A DNA stretch of 64,000 bases from Clostridiales bacterium (GTDB lineage Bacteria; Bacillota; Clostridia; Lachnospirales; Lachnospiraceae), in contig JAJQBI010000039.1 in the NCBI GenBank assembly GCA_021203365.1, positions 1 to 64,000 on the forward strand, in the 5' to 3' direction. Below, in pieces: positions 51,385-60,618 of this stretch. The number at the start of each line of letters is the position of its first letter. The first letter of the stretch is position 1. The position numbers were made by a program, and so were the translations under genes. Below the pieces are notes generated by a model. It was not told the origin of the DNA, searched no databases, and worked only from the letters and a program-made list of their open reading frames with translations.

Positions 51385-52077
51385 ATGACTAAGATCGGTT
51401 TAATTGGTGGCACAGGGCCTGAGTCCACGTTGATTTATTACAAAGAATTTGTATACGGAGTACAGAAAAAGGCTGGCACATCATATTTCCCAAATCTAAC
51501 GATTGAAAGTTTGAGCGTGTTTGATGTGCTTAACTTTTGCGAAGAAGGAAACTATAAAGGGCTGACTGAATATCTTTTGGCGGGTATCAATAATCTGGCA
51601 GCAGCAGGAGTGAAATACGGTGCTTTAACGGGTATTACACCGCATATCGTGTTCAATCAGTTGCAGGAGATGTCTCCTATTCCACTCATAAGCATTGTGG
51701 ATACTGCATGTGAATTCTCCAAAATTCAGGGCTACAAACGAGTGGCGTTGTTAGGAACTTATCCAACCATGAAGGGTGATTTCTTTCAAAAATCCTTTTT
51801 AAAATCTGGCATTGAGGTAATCACCCCAAATAGTAAAGAAATGCAATACATCGGACATAAAATTGAATCTGAATTGGAACTTGGAATTGTCGCTCCCGAT
51901 ACGCAGAAGCAATTTAAGACAATCGCGGAAAGATTGATTGAGGAAGAAAAGGCAGAAGCCATCGTATTAGGATGTACCGAACTTCCTTTAACTTTCAACG
52001 GAATTTCAGTTCCCGTTGCTTATATTGATGTAATGCGGGTGCATATTGATAAGCTGATTGATATTGCATTGCTTTAA
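51385..52077 (+). CDS. aspartate/glutamate racemase-family protein
   Basis: 230 residues from the ATG at 51385 (GGGAG at spacing 9). IGLIGGTGPEST at the start and VLGCTELPL near 196 are family motifs, and Cys196 is the second catalytic cysteine. The first catalytic cysteine, usually in C-N-T-x-H, is replaced: the sequence is LTGITPHIVF (81-90), with Gly at the cysteine position and Thr just before. Some family members use Thr there. Activity and substrate are uncertain. It follows the methyltransferase on the same strand. Confidence 0.82.
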   Translation: MTKIGLIGGTGPESTLIYYKEFVYGVQKKAGTSYFPNLTIESLSVFDVLNFCEEGNYKGLTEYLLAGINNLAAAGVKYGALTGITPHIVFNQLQEMSPIPLISIVDTACEFSKIQGYKRVALLGTYPTMKGDFFQKSFLKSGIEVITPNSKEMQYIGHKIESELELGIVAPDTQKQFKTIAERLIEEEKAEAIVLGCTELPLTFNGISVPVAYIDVMRVHIDKLIDIALL

Positions 52078-52103
52078 CAGTTCTTATCTGTTAAAAAATC
52101 ATA

Positions 52104-52133
52104 CAAATCGACAACTTCCAGTTTATCGATTTG
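52104..52133. promoter_or_regulatory. inverted repeat before the serpin gene
   Basis: CAAATCGA (52104-52111) and TCGATTTG (52126-52133), perfect 8-bp arms with a 14-base centre, 59 bases before the ATG. A repressor site or an RNA stem is possible. Confidence 0.4.
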
Positions 52134-52191
52134 AAATTGCTACATCCAACTATAAATCATGTGGCGAAGAATCAGGAAGGAAAGAATAGCT

Positions 52192-53370
52192 ATGAAAAAG
52201 CGTCTTGTTCTAATAAGTATGACTATGGTAATGATGTTATCATGTATGGCATTCGCCGAAGAGACAGAATCGGAAACTACTGACACTGCAGCCTGTGAAG
52301 AATCGAACAACAGTCTTCCTGCCGCGGATATTGTTGATTACCTGTATAATCAGGATAACGGAAATGTTGTTATTTCAGATATGTCAATCAATATGGCTCT
52401 TTCGATGCTCCTGGAAGGAGCCGGTGGGGAAACTCAGACACAGCTGGAAGAATATCTTGGCGCAGATGTGGCTACAAATCGGGAAAATAACGAAAGCATC
52501 TTGTCCGATCTTTCGCCCCTGGAAAATACGACGCTGGAAATTGCAAATTCTCTGTGGTATGACGATAGCCTTGCTGAAAGCGGTCAGGAAATCAGTCAGG
52601 ATTATGTTACAACATTGGAGAGCTATTACAACGCATCCATAAGCGAAGCAGATTTTTCAGATGGAGCTACTGCTGATGCAATCAATGACTGGTGTGCAGA
52701 AAACACGAATGATCTTATCAATCAAATCGTAGATCCCAATTCGATTGCAGACCAATCAGCGATTCTGGCGAACGCATTGTATTTTCTCGGCACATGGACT
52801 GATCCGTTTCCGGATGCGGTAGAGGAAACATTCTATGGACTTGAGCAGGAAACGACTGTAGATATGATGCATGATCAGGTTTACAACTATTGTGAAAATG
52901 ATTATGCGACTGCGTTCATCAAATACTATTATGATGATTACGCATTCGTGGGCATACTCCCAAAAGAAGATGGCGACTTTGATCTGTCTGATCTGGATAT
53001 CAGCGGCCTCTTAAACTCACAAACAGATGAATACGATGTCGTCATTAAAATGCCGAAATTCACAGTAGAGTATTCTGCGACATTAAACGACGCACTGAAA
53101 GAGAAAGGTCTGACCGACATTTTTTCTTCGGATGCTGATTTGTCTGGAATCGCCGATTTCATGTACGTCTCGGAGATTTTACACAAAACATATATTTCTA
53201 TTGATGAAGTCGGTACAGAAGCGGCTGCGGTCACCGCTGTCATGTTGGAAACAGCCTCCGCGATGGCTGAAAATGAAATCAAACAGGTGTACCTTGACAG
53301 GCCGTTCGCATTTGCAGTCATCGACTCCTCAAATAATATTTTGTTTCTTGGGAAGATCGTGGATTTATAA
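52192..53370 (+). CDS. secreted serpin (family I4 protease inhibitor)
   Basis: 392 residues from the ATG at 52192 (GGAAGGAAAG upstream). Signal peptide to about residue 23 (MAFAEE), a short ETESETT linker, then a full serpin fold: NVVISDMSINMALSMLLEGAGGET, ANALYFLGTW and the C-terminal RPFAFAVIDSSNNILFLGKI. The reactive loop (about 338-360) has the inhibitory hinge EVGTEAAAVTAV; counting from the hinge glycine the scissile bond would be about Ala-Ser in ETASAM, which would suit elastase- or subtilisin-like proteases. Gut bacteria use such serpins against host or rival proteases; that role is inference here. Confidence 0.9.
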   Translation: MKKRLVLISMTMVMMLSCMAFAEETESETTDTAACEESNNSLPAADIVDYLYNQDNGNVVISDMSINMALSMLLEGAGGETQTQLEEYLGADVATNRENNESILSDLSPLENTTLEIANSLWYDDSLAESGQEISQDYVTTLESYYNASISEADFSDGATADAINDWCAENTNDLINQIVDPNSIADQSAILANALYFLGTWTDPFPDAVEETFYGLEQETTVDMMHDQVYNYCENDYATAFIKYYYDDYAFVGILPKEDGDFDLSDLDISGLLNSQTDEYDVVIKMPKFTVEYSATLNDALKEKGLTDIFSSDADLSGIADFMYVSEILHKTYISIDEVGTEAAAVTAVMLETASAMAENEIKQVYLDRPFAFAVIDSSNNILFLGKIVDL

Positions 53371-53437
53371 AGACGGAGAATGAATATGTCTGACACGCAA
53401 TTTATAGTAGTAATAGTAGGAGTGAATTTCTTTTAAT

Positions 53438-54247
53438 ATGATTCAGTTATTAGCCATTGACATGGATGGGACATGCCTAAATCAACACAGCAAAATATCT
53501 GCAAAAACCGTGTCTGCTTTAAAACTTGCTGCCAGGGCAGGAATTCAGATCGTGCCTGCAACAGGACGCGCTCTGAGTTGCCTGCCTTACCAGCTGACCA
53601 ACCAGAAAGATTTATACCGTTATGTGATTTCTTCAAATGGCGCTCAGGTTACTGACTGTACAAACATGAATTCTGTTTTTACTGCTTCCATATCAAAAAG
53701 CACAGCCCTATCTCTTTTGAGCAGATGCAGCGGCGAAAAGCTGGGAATTTCTGCTCATATCAGCCACGAATATCTGGTTCAGGGATATCTGCTTATACTT
53801 CTCGGATATTTTATCTACGGAAGAGATGCCAGTAAAACAAAATGTATAAAAAGCATGGCGAAAGCAATCCAGGACAGCGCCGGCGTTCTGGAGGAATTGC
53901 AGTTTTATTTTCTTTCCAAAGATGCTGCAAGAAATACAAAGAACATTCTCTCAGAGTTTTCAGATCTCTCTGCTGCATATGACAGCTCTTACGTAGAGAT
54001 TTTCCCAAAGAAAGCGTCGAAAGGGGACGCGCTGCTCAGGTTGGCCTCTTATCTGCATATCCAGAAGGAAAACATCGCCTGCATCGGAGACGGTGAAAAT
54101 GACTTAAGTCTGTTCCAGGTATCAGGGCTTCGCTTCGCCATGGGAAATGCTGTCCCTGCATTAAAGCAGCAAGCTGACTATATACTGCCATCAAACCGAG
54201 AGGATAGTGTTGCAGAAGCTATCAGCAGATATATCTTGCATAAATGA
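53438..54247 (+). CDS. Cof-type HAD-superfamily phosphatase
   Basis: 269 residues, the usual size for Cof/YidA-type hydrolases. Motif I DMDGTC (8-13) with the nucleophile Asp, motif II Thr in ATGR, motif III Lys in KKASKGDALL, and motif IV GDGENDLSLF. These enzymes dephosphorylate sugar phosphates, flavins or other small metabolites; substrate not predictable. AGGAG stands about 13 bases upstream. It converges with the sortase gene. Confidence 0.9.
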   Translation: MIQLLAIDMDGTCLNQHSKISAKTVSALKLAARAGIQIVPATGRALSCLPYQLTNQKDLYRYVISSNGAQVTDCTNMNSVFTASISKSTALSLLSRCSGEKLGISAHISHEYLVQGYLLILLGYFIYGRDASKTKCIKSMAKAIQDSAGVLEELQFYFLSKDAARNTKNILSEFSDLSAAYDSSYVEIFPKKASKGDALLRLASYLHIQKENIACIGDGENDLSLFQVSGLRFAMGNAVPALKQQADYILPSNREDSVAEAISRYILHK

Positions 54248-54260
54248 ATCAGATGAAATA

Positions 54261-55100
54261 TCATCCCTGCCACACGAGGACACCCTGCACCACCAGCCGG
54301 GTGGCGCTGTTCCCATTACAGGTGGATAATGTCACAACGCGGTTGATATCCGAACTGGTCACTTCAGTATCAATCTCCGATTCGCCTGTCATTTCATCAA
54401 ACCATTCCGCATAACTCCCATAGTCCTCAAACGAGATCGTGTAAGCATCGCCAACCGCATCCACACTATGGACTGAGAATATGCGGTAAAGAAAATCTCC
54501 ATCCGGCGTATAAATCCAGATGTATGGACACAGAACCATCGCCTCTGAATCACGGAACTTTTTCAACTTCGCAAACATACTTCCATCCCTCATGTTATGG
54601 CCATAAATGACCGTGTTGTAATCCTCCAGGTCTGCGTGATTCTGGTAATCCATGAAAATACTCCCGGCATACAAATAACTGCCGTCCGGTGCCCGATGGA
54701 GATAATGGTCATTATCCTCTGACTGCATCACCGGATAAGATATCTCCACGGCAGGGATATGAATCCAGGCTATACAATCTTCATAGCTATCCACCAGGGC
54801 CTCCCAATCAACCGTGATTCGTTCTGGAGCATCGTCTGGAAGGCTTTCTGTCAAATCATCCATTTCTACTTCTGACTCGTATTCATCTGTTATACTCCCC
54901 GCACCCGATTCCAAATCATCGTCCTCTGGCCTGTACGATTCATCCTGCTGCCCATCAGCGGCATTGGTAAAAGCAGATTCGATATCATCGTATCCTTCCC
55001 TGCCTTTCTGATAGCCAAGGTACACCCGCACAGCCATTACAATTCCCACTACTACAAGCGTAAATGCAGCAATCCCGCAAATCAAATCTGTTTTTCTCAT
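54261..55100 (-). CDS. class B-type sortase
   Basis: 279 residues. N-terminal membrane anchor (about 8-28), an acidic linker (40-95), then the sortase domain with catalytic His168 (YGHNM), Cys261 (TLSTCNG) and Arg268 (ATRLVV). IHIPAVEISYPVMQSEDNDHYLH is the class B pattern. It cleaves a sorting motif and joins surface proteins to the wall. The giant adhesin ends in SVKTGDM rather than LPxTG, a type class B enzymes handle, so they may be a pair although 6 kb apart and separated by plus-strand genes. Its 5' leader runs into the truncated nitrilase gene. Confidence 0.88.
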   Translation of the reverse strand: MRKTDLICGIAAFTLVVVGIVMAVRVYLGYQKGREGYDDIESAFTNAADGQQDESYRPEDDDLESGAGSITDEYESEVEMDDLTESLPDDAPERITVDWEALVDSYEDCIAWIHIPAVEISYPVMQSEDNDHYLHRAPDGSYLYAGSIFMDYQNHADLEDYNTVIYGHNMRDGSMFAKLKKFRDSEAMVLCPYIWIYTPDGDFLYRIFSVHSVDAVGDAYTISFEDYGSYAEWFDEMTGESEIDTEVTSSDINRVVTLSTCNGNSATRLVVQGVLVWQG

Positions 55101-55159
55101 ATAAGTCTGTCCTTTCGTACTTACTTTTTTCGGAGAACCGCCATGCTATATCTCATGAA

Positions 55160-55795
55160 CGGTTCCCCTACTCTGTGAAAATAGATGCTGTTGAGATCGT
55201 AAAGTTTCAGAAAACATGTCAGGAAAACCATATTTACGCAGTTCCCAATTTTTATTATGAGGAAAACGGACTGTGCTATGATACAAGTTTTCTTATTTCC
55301 CCATATGGAAAAATACAGGGGATCCAGAAGATGGTGCATATTGCACAGGCAGCGAATTTTTACGAACAGGATTATTATACGCCCTCGGACGATGGATTTT
55401 TCGTATTCCAGACTCTGTTTGGGAAAATCGGGATTGTTGTCTGTTTTGACCGCCATTATCCGGAAAGTATCCGGACAGAAAAGCTAAACGGGGCAGATTT
55501 AATCCTGATTCCAACAGCAAATACGAAAGCCGAACCGCTCTCGATGTTTGAATGGGAAATCCGTGTGCAGGCATATCAAAACTGTGTTCCGATTGTTATG
55601 TGTAACCGAACCGGTTTAGAAGGAAATATGGACTTTGCAGGCGAATCTCTTGCCGTGGATTCCGATGGTAATGTTCTTGTAAAGGCAGATGACAAGGAGC
55701 AGCTTGTTTATGCAGAAATTGATATAGAAAATGCTCGTATAAGCGGCGACAGACATCCATATGTATGCCTGCGCAGACCGGATCTGTATGCTTAA
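55160..55795 (+). pseudogene. 5'-truncated nitrilase-superfamily (carbon-nitrogen hydrolase) gene
   Basis: The clear similarity starts at about SVKIDAVEIVKFQKTC and runs to the end. The catalytic Lys (IQKMVHI) and Cys (VVCFDRHYPES) are present, but the first 55-60 residues, with the catalytic Glu, are missing. The open frame extends left to 55064 only as unrelated sequence overlapping the sortase start, and no ribosome site is visible. The break at 55.10-55.17 kb is therefore a rearrangement junction. Intact relatives are amidases such as N-carbamoylputrescine amidase. Confidence 0.72.
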
Positions 55796-55819
55796 ATCGA
55801 GTTAAATTGGGGTGAAGCT

Positions 55820-56632
55820 ATGGTTCAGAATTTATATACAAAGTATCAAAAATTGCAGGACTTCTTAAAAAACCTGGGAAGCGTTGCGGTCGCTTTTTCC
55901 GGTGGCGTTGATTCCACTTTCCTGTTATATGCAGCACAGGAAGCCCTTGGAGATCAGGTAATCGCGGTAACGGCGTCCTCCTGCTCTTTTCCAAAAAGAG
56001 AACTAAATGAAGCAAAATTGTTTTGTCAGGAACATCAGATCAAGCATTTCATAGTAGCATCAGAAGAATTGGATATTGACGGTTTTCGGCAGAACCCGAA
56101 GAATCGCTGCTACCTGTGCAAGCGAGAACTCTTTGAAAAAATACTTGCCCTGGCAAGGGAAAATCACATCTCTGCGGTCGCCGAAGGGTCCAACCTGGAT
56201 GACAATGGGGATTATCGTCCGGGGCTGATTGCAGTGAAAGAGTTGGGAATTGCCAGCCCATTAAGATATGCGGGACTTAACAAAGAAGAGATACGCAGCC
56301 TTTCCAGAGAATTTGGTCTGCCAACATGGGACAAGCAGTCCTTTGCCTGCCTTTCTTCACGATTTGCATATGGAGAAACGATCAGTGAAGAAAAGCTGCG
56401 AATGGTGGATCAGGCAGAGCAGCTTTTACTTGATTTTGGATTTCATCAGGTGCGTGTACGAATTCACGGCAGCATTGCCCGGATTGAAATCCGACCGCAG
56501 GAATTTGAAAAAATGAGTCAGGATGAGATACGGCTGAACGTTTATGCAAGATTGAAAGAGTATGGGTTTTCCTATGTGACACTGGATCTGATAGGATACC
56601 GGACGGGGAGCATGAATGAAACACTGGAGTGA
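55820..56632 (+). CDS. larE: LarE-type ATP-dependent sulfur transferase
   Basis: 270 residues. PP-loop SGGVDST (27-33), C97 and C100 in NRCYLCK, and C177 in SFACLSSR, the position of the sacrificial cysteine of Lactobacillus LarE. Having all three cysteines fits the group that may hold an iron-sulfur cluster instead of giving up its own sulfur. LarE makes the nickel-pincer cofactor of lactate racemase with LarB and LarC, which are not in this window. Stand-alone LarE-like proteins may serve other sulfur insertions. A GGGGTGA site precedes the ATG. Confidence 0.85.
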   Translation: MVQNLYTKYQKLQDFLKNLGSVAVAFSGGVDSTFLLYAAQEALGDQVIAVTASSCSFPKRELNEAKLFCQEHQIKHFIVASEELDIDGFRQNPKNRCYLCKRELFEKILALARENHISAVAEGSNLDDNGDYRPGLIAVKELGIASPLRYAGLNKEEIRSLSREFGLPTWDKQSFACLSSRFAYGETISEEKLRMVDQAEQLLLDFGFHQVRVRIHGSIARIEIRPQEFEKMSQDEIRLNVYARLKEYGFSYVTLDLIGYRTGSMNETLE

Positions 56633-56649
56633 GGATAGGTGCACTACCT

Positions 56650-57936
56650 TCACTCCGCTTCATCGGTTGATTCCTCCTGTCTTTGTCTGGCCAGCTCCAA
56701 TCCTTTTTTCACATAGCCGTCCTCAAACTGCCTGCGCACTTTCCATGCATACCGGTTCTCCGGGTTGACAAATTTGGTGTCCTCGAAATCAAGGATTTCC
56801 TGCACTTCTTCCGGATAATCCCGGTAAAAGCCTTTCATAAATCCGATCACATTGCGCGCGGCATGCGCCACCGAGTAGAACTCTCCGTTTGGCACGGCGA
56901 TATTGACTGTTTTCAGGTCATAGTGCGCGGCATTTTTATAGTTTTGCACGGCCTGTACCTGATCGCGGTCCGTAAAGGGTTCATCCGGCGTTGAGGCCAG
57001 CCAGCAAAGCAGCAGCTCAGCGAAGGCGGCATCTTTTTCCTCCAGGCCGCCAGGCACCAACGGATTCAGGTCAAACATCCGCAGCTCGATGCGGTTGACT
57101 CCGTTTGCTTCCAGCGATTCCAGACGGTTTGGCCCCGCCGGTTTCAGCCGCACCGGATAATATAATTCCGTAGGTGATAAGATCCACTGATGCTTCACAT
57201 AGAAGCGGAAGCTGTCTACATAGGCACTCATGCTGCTATAATCAAATACCGGCGTAAAAGAGTTCCAGTAACCCAACTCGCTGCATCGCACGGAGGCCAG
57301 TCCCTGAAATACATCCCGGTCAAACCGGCCTTTTTCCACATAAGAGCAATCCAGCAGAGGGCTTGCCGCCGTCGCAGCTGTCAGGATCCAGCCATAGGCG
57401 GCGACGCGTCTTGCCAGCGTCAGGTATAATTCGTTTTTGTATTCGATAAAGTTTTCTTTTCCACTGCGCGCAAAATCAGCCCGGAGAAGCTCGTCATTAA
57501 AGGAATAATTGAAATGAATCCCACAGAACGTCATCTTATAGCGACCGTATCGTTCTGACAGATATTCCCGGTAGGTTGTTTTCCCTGTCTCCGCCCCGCC
57601 AAACTGCGCGATCGGAATATCCCGTTCGCTGCGGATATATGGCGGATTCGAAAATGGCCAGAGATATTCGCGGGGGGAAAGCTGTGCCAGAGTCTGCCAA
57701 ATTCGTTTCGTATGTTCCGCCAGCTCCTTCAAAGCCGGACGCACCCCTGGCTGCACGGATGTATTGTTCTCCGTCTGGTTTTCACAAAAATCACGGACAA
57801 TATAAGGATCATCCGGAAACGGATGAGGACTGTGAGCAAGGAATCCCTGCTCATCTATGCGTAAGCCTTCCTTTTCTAATCCGATATTTCCGGACAACAG
57901 CAGTTTTTTTAATTCCGATGAGTCAATTCGCAGCAT
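56650..57936 (-). CDS. gshA: glutamate-cysteine ligase (GshA/GshF N-terminal type)
   Basis: 428 residues. GLEKEGLRIDEQGFLAHSPHP, FGGAETGKTTYREYLSERYG (part), FCGIHFNYSF and NRIELRMFDLNPLVPGG are family features. The enzyme joins glutamate and cysteine to gamma-glutamylcysteine using ATP. No GshB domain is fused and no gshB is near, so gamma-glutamylcysteine itself may be the product, or the partner lies elsewhere. Its own strong promoter is at 58024-58051. Neighbouring genes all concern sulfur amino acids. Confidence 0.88.
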   Translation of the reverse strand: MLRIDSSELKKLLLSGNIGLEKEGLRIDEQGFLAHSPHPFPDDPYIVRDFCENQTENNTSVQPGVRPALKELAEHTKRIWQTLAQLSPREYLWPFSNPPYIRSERDIPIAQFGGAETGKTTYREYLSERYGRYKMTFCGIHFNYSFNDELLRADFARSGKENFIEYKNELYLTLARRVAAYGWILTAATAASPLLDCSYVEKGRFDRDVFQGLASVRCSELGYWNSFTPVFDYSSMSAYVDSFRFYVKHQWILSPTELYYPVRLKPAGPNRLESLEANGVNRIELRMFDLNPLVPGGLEEKDAAFAELLLCWLASTPDEPFTDRDQVQAVQNYKNAAHYDLKTVNIAVPNGEFYSVAHAARNVIGFMKGFYRDYPEEVQEILDFEDTKFVNPENRYAWKVRRQFEDGYVKKGLELARQRQEESTDEAE

Positions 57937-58011
57937 ATACTTTTTACCTCTGACTTTCCCTTACCTGCGGCGGATTTCATCCGCCTGCCAATGAAATTCT
58001 ATCGGATAATT

Positions 58012-58051
58012 TTCGTTCAACGAATTATATTTGACGAATTTCACCTGTCAA
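58012..58051 (-). promoter_or_regulatory. gshA promoter with palindromic operator
   Basis: Minus strand: -35 TTGACA (58046-58051), 16-base spacer, -10 TATAAT (58024-58029). The perfect palindrome TTCGTT-G-AACGAA (58012-58024) overlaps the start point. A TTTGAC ... GTCAAA dyad also spans the -35 and spacer. The near-consensus promoter with an operator at +1 suggests strong expression held down by a repressor. Confidence 0.75.
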
Positions 58052-58073
58052 ATCACATCTGCTTTTCATTTCG

Positions 58074-59264
58074 TCATTTTTCCCGAATGGCTCGTCTCAG
58101 CTGCTCCAGCGCCTGCTCCAGCGTAGCCCGGGGACAGGCCACATTTATCCGCTGAAACCCCTCCCCTGCCGGTCCGAAGATGCTCCCACTGTCCAGCCAA
58201 AGTCGGGCTTTTTGAACTACCAGCCGTTCCAGATCCGGGCCGGTCAGGCCCAGGGCGCGGAAGTCCAGCCACACCAAATAGGTTCCTTCCGGCTCTGTCA
58301 TGCGGATTTCGGGCAGCTTCCTTTCCATATGTGCCTTCAGATACGCAATATTTTGTTCGATATAAGTCAATACGCCATTGTACCAGGTCTCTCCATATCG
58401 GTAAGCCGCTTCGCCGGCAGTCAGACCCAGAGTATTGAGCTGACTGTAGCCGGCAGCAGCAATCTGTCTGCGAAACTTTCTGCGCAAGGCAGGATCCGGA
58501 ATAAACAAGTTGGACACCTGCAGCCCCGCCAGGTTAAAAGTCTTGGCGGGTGATGTGCAGGTAATGGAAATTGATTCGAATTCCGGCTTCAGGCCTGCGA
58601 ACACCAGATGCCGGTTCTCACCATAGACAAAATCCTGATGGATTTCATCGTTGACCACCAAAACCCCGTATCTCAGACACACTTCCCCTATGCGCAGCAG
58701 TTCTTCCCGCCGCCATACCCTCCCTACCGGATTATGCGGATTGCACAGAAGAAACAGCTTCACACGGTTCTCCACAATCTTTCTTTCAAAATCATCAAAG
58801 TCAATGTGATAGCGGCCATCTGCATCCAGTATCAGATCACTGCTGACCACGCGACGGTCATTATCCGCAATGACCTCTGAGAAAGGGTAATACACCGGCT
58901 GCTGAATGAGAACGCTATCCCCTTTCCGGGTAAATGCCTTCACCGCCATGGCCAGTCCAAAGACCACCCCCGGCGTTTTTACCAGCCATTCCGGCTTCAC
59001 CTGCCAGCCGTGTCTGCGCTCCATCCATCCCGCCACTGCCTCAAAATAACGGTCGCCGCTCTCTGTATAACCAAAAACACCATGATCCACCCGCTCTTTA
59101 AGGGCATCCAGCACATAGCTGGATGTCGGAAAATCCATATCTGCTACCCACAAAGACAGTACATCCTCCGGTTTTCCCCGGCGCGTCGCAAAGTCGTACT
59201 TCAGGCAGTCTGTATGACGCCGGTCGACCACTCTGTCAAAATCCAGATTACGCTCTCCCTGCAT
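58074..59264 (-). CDS. MalY/PatB-family PLP-dependent C-S lyase
   Basis: 396 residues from the ATG at 59264 (GGAGGG at spacing 5; the frame's earlier TTG lacks a site). Opening DFDRVVDRRHTDCLKYD and SLWVADMDF are typical of MalY/PatB cystathionine beta-lyases. The PLP lysine is K241 in TSPAKTFNLAG, with NDEIHQDF upstream and a CNPHNP motif. It would split cystathionine or cysteine to a thiol, pyruvate and ammonia. It follows the cystathionine-synthase-like gene with 15 bases between and shares its transcript. Confidence 0.88.
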   Translation of the reverse strand: MQGERNLDFDRVVDRRHTDCLKYDFATRRGKPEDVLSLWVADMDFPTSSYVLDALKERVDHGVFGYTESGDRYFEAVAGWMERRHGWQVKPEWLVKTPGVVFGLAMAVKAFTRKGDSVLIQQPVYYPFSEVIADNDRRVVSSDLILDADGRYHIDFDDFERKIVENRVKLFLLCNPHNPVGRVWRREELLRIGEVCLRYGVLVVNDEIHQDFVYGENRHLVFAGLKPEFESISITCTSPAKTFNLAGLQVSNLFIPDPALRRKFRRQIAAAGYSQLNTLGLTAGEAAYRYGETWYNGVLTYIEQNIAYLKAHMERKLPEIRMTEPEGTYLVWLDFRALGLTGPDLERLVVQKARLWLDSGSIFGPAGEGFQRINVACPRATLEQALEQLRRAIREK

Positions 59265-59279
59265 GATTCCCTCCTTCAA

Positions 59280-60440
59280 TCAGAACGGTTCTTCAAACGA
59301 ATCCATCGCCTGCTTCAAATCCTGAATCAAATCTTCTTTTGCTTCAATGCCAACGGACAGGCGCAGTACCCGGTTCGTGATGCCATTTTTCTGCTGAATT
59401 TCCACCGGCACATCGGCATGCGTCTGGGTGGTGGGATAGGTAAGCAGTGTCTCCACGCCTCCCAGGCTTTCCGCAAAGGAAATCAGTCTGGTGCTTTTCA
59501 GAAGATGAAGCGCCAGTTCCCGGCTCTCCACCTCAAATGTAATCATACTGCCAAAGCCGTTGGCTTGCCGCTGACAGATCTCATAGGCCCGTGTACCTGG
59601 TATGCCAGGGTAATAGACCTTCCGCACACGACGCTCCCCCGACAGATACTTAACGATCGCCTGGGCATTCTCCTGAGCCCGCTCCATGCGGACAGGGAGA
59701 GTCTTGATGCCCCGAAGAATCAGCCAGCTGTCAAAGGGGGCCAGCCCGGAACCCACCGTCTTGAAAATAAAGCGAAGCTGTCCGGACACTTCTGCCTGGG
59801 CCGTCACCAGAAAACCCGCTAAGGTGTCATTATGGCCGCCCAGAAATTTTGTCCCGCTGTGGAGTACAATGTCCGCCCCCAGTGTCAGAGGCTTCTGAAA
59901 ATAAGGAGACAAAAACGTGTTATCCACAATCAGCAGAATCCCATGCCGTCTGGCCGTTTCCGCCAGAATGCGGATGTCTATCACATTCATCATGGGATTG
60001 GTAGGCGTTTCAATCAAAATAGCACGGGTATTCTCCCGGATATAAGGCTCCACATCTTCCGAAGTGCAGTCGATATGACTGAACAAAATGCCATTCTTCC
60101 GGCTGACAGAACGGAACAGGCGGATACTCCCTCCGTACAGATCACTGTCCGTAATGATATGATCCCCCGGATGAAACAATTCCATCAGCGCTGTCATGGC
60201 CGCCATGCCGCTGGAAAAAGCCAAGGCGTCCACGCCGTCCTCCAGCGAAGCGACCACCTGCTCCAGCTGCTGCCTGGTGGGATTTTGCATGCGGCTGTAG
60301 TCATAGCCGGTACTCTGCCCTACCGCCGGGTGGGCAAAGGTGGCAGTCTGATAGATGGGGAAGCTGACGGAGCCGGTCTGTTCCCCCTCAAATTTCGTGC
60401 CGTCTCCATAGATACATTTTGTTTCAAAGCCTCTTTCCAT
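59280..60440 (-). CDS. Cys/Met-metabolism PLP enzyme (cystathionine gamma-synthase/lyase type)
   Basis: 386 residues. DYSRMQNPTRQQLE, the ETPTNPMMNVIDI block and the PLP lysine K198 in SGTKFLGGHND define the family; the last part has the SLGGVETLLTYP motif. It could make cystathionine from an activated homoserine or break sulfur amino acids (methionine gamma-lyase type); the sequence does not decide. AGGAGG precedes the ATG. First gene of a two-gene unit with the MalY-like gene. Confidence 0.9.
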   Translation of the reverse strand: MERGFETKCIYGDGTKFEGEQTGSVSFPIYQTATFAHPAVGQSTGYDYSRMQNPTRQQLEQVVASLEDGVDALAFSSGMAAMTALMELFHPGDHIITDSDLYGGSIRLFRSVSRKNGILFSHIDCTSEDVEPYIRENTRAILIETPTNPMMNVIDIRILAETARRHGILLIVDNTFLSPYFQKPLTLGADIVLHSGTKFLGGHNDTLAGFLVTAQAEVSGQLRFIFKTVGSGLAPFDSWLILRGIKTLPVRMERAQENAQAIVKYLSGERRVRKVYYPGIPGTRAYEICQRQANGFGSMITFEVESRELALHLLKSTRLISFAESLGGVETLLTYPTTQTHADVPVEIQQKNGITNRVLRLSVGIEAKEDLIQDLKQAMDSFEEPF

Positions 60441-60545
60441 TTACGCTGTTCCTCCTGCAGTATTTTCACAACTGAGACAGTATGCTGCAGCTGCTTCGGT
60501 TCTTCCAAACAAATATAGAAATTTTACGAATCAGGGTGATTAACT

Positions 60546-60582
60546 AAGGCAGAGCGGCAAAAACAACTCGCCGCTCTGCCTT
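60546..60582 (-). terminator. strong hairpin ending the ABC transporter operon
   Basis: A 13-bp perfect stem (AAGGCAGAGCGGC / GCCGCTCTGCCTT) with an 11-base loop, 37 bases after the binding-protein stop. The T-run is weak on the minus strand, so it may act as a partial terminator or mRNA 3' protector. The rest of the 60441-60618 gap shows nothing clear. Confidence 0.6.
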
Positions 60583-60618
60583 GTAGTCTCTGTTAATTTC
60601 TTTTCATTTCCATTCCGA

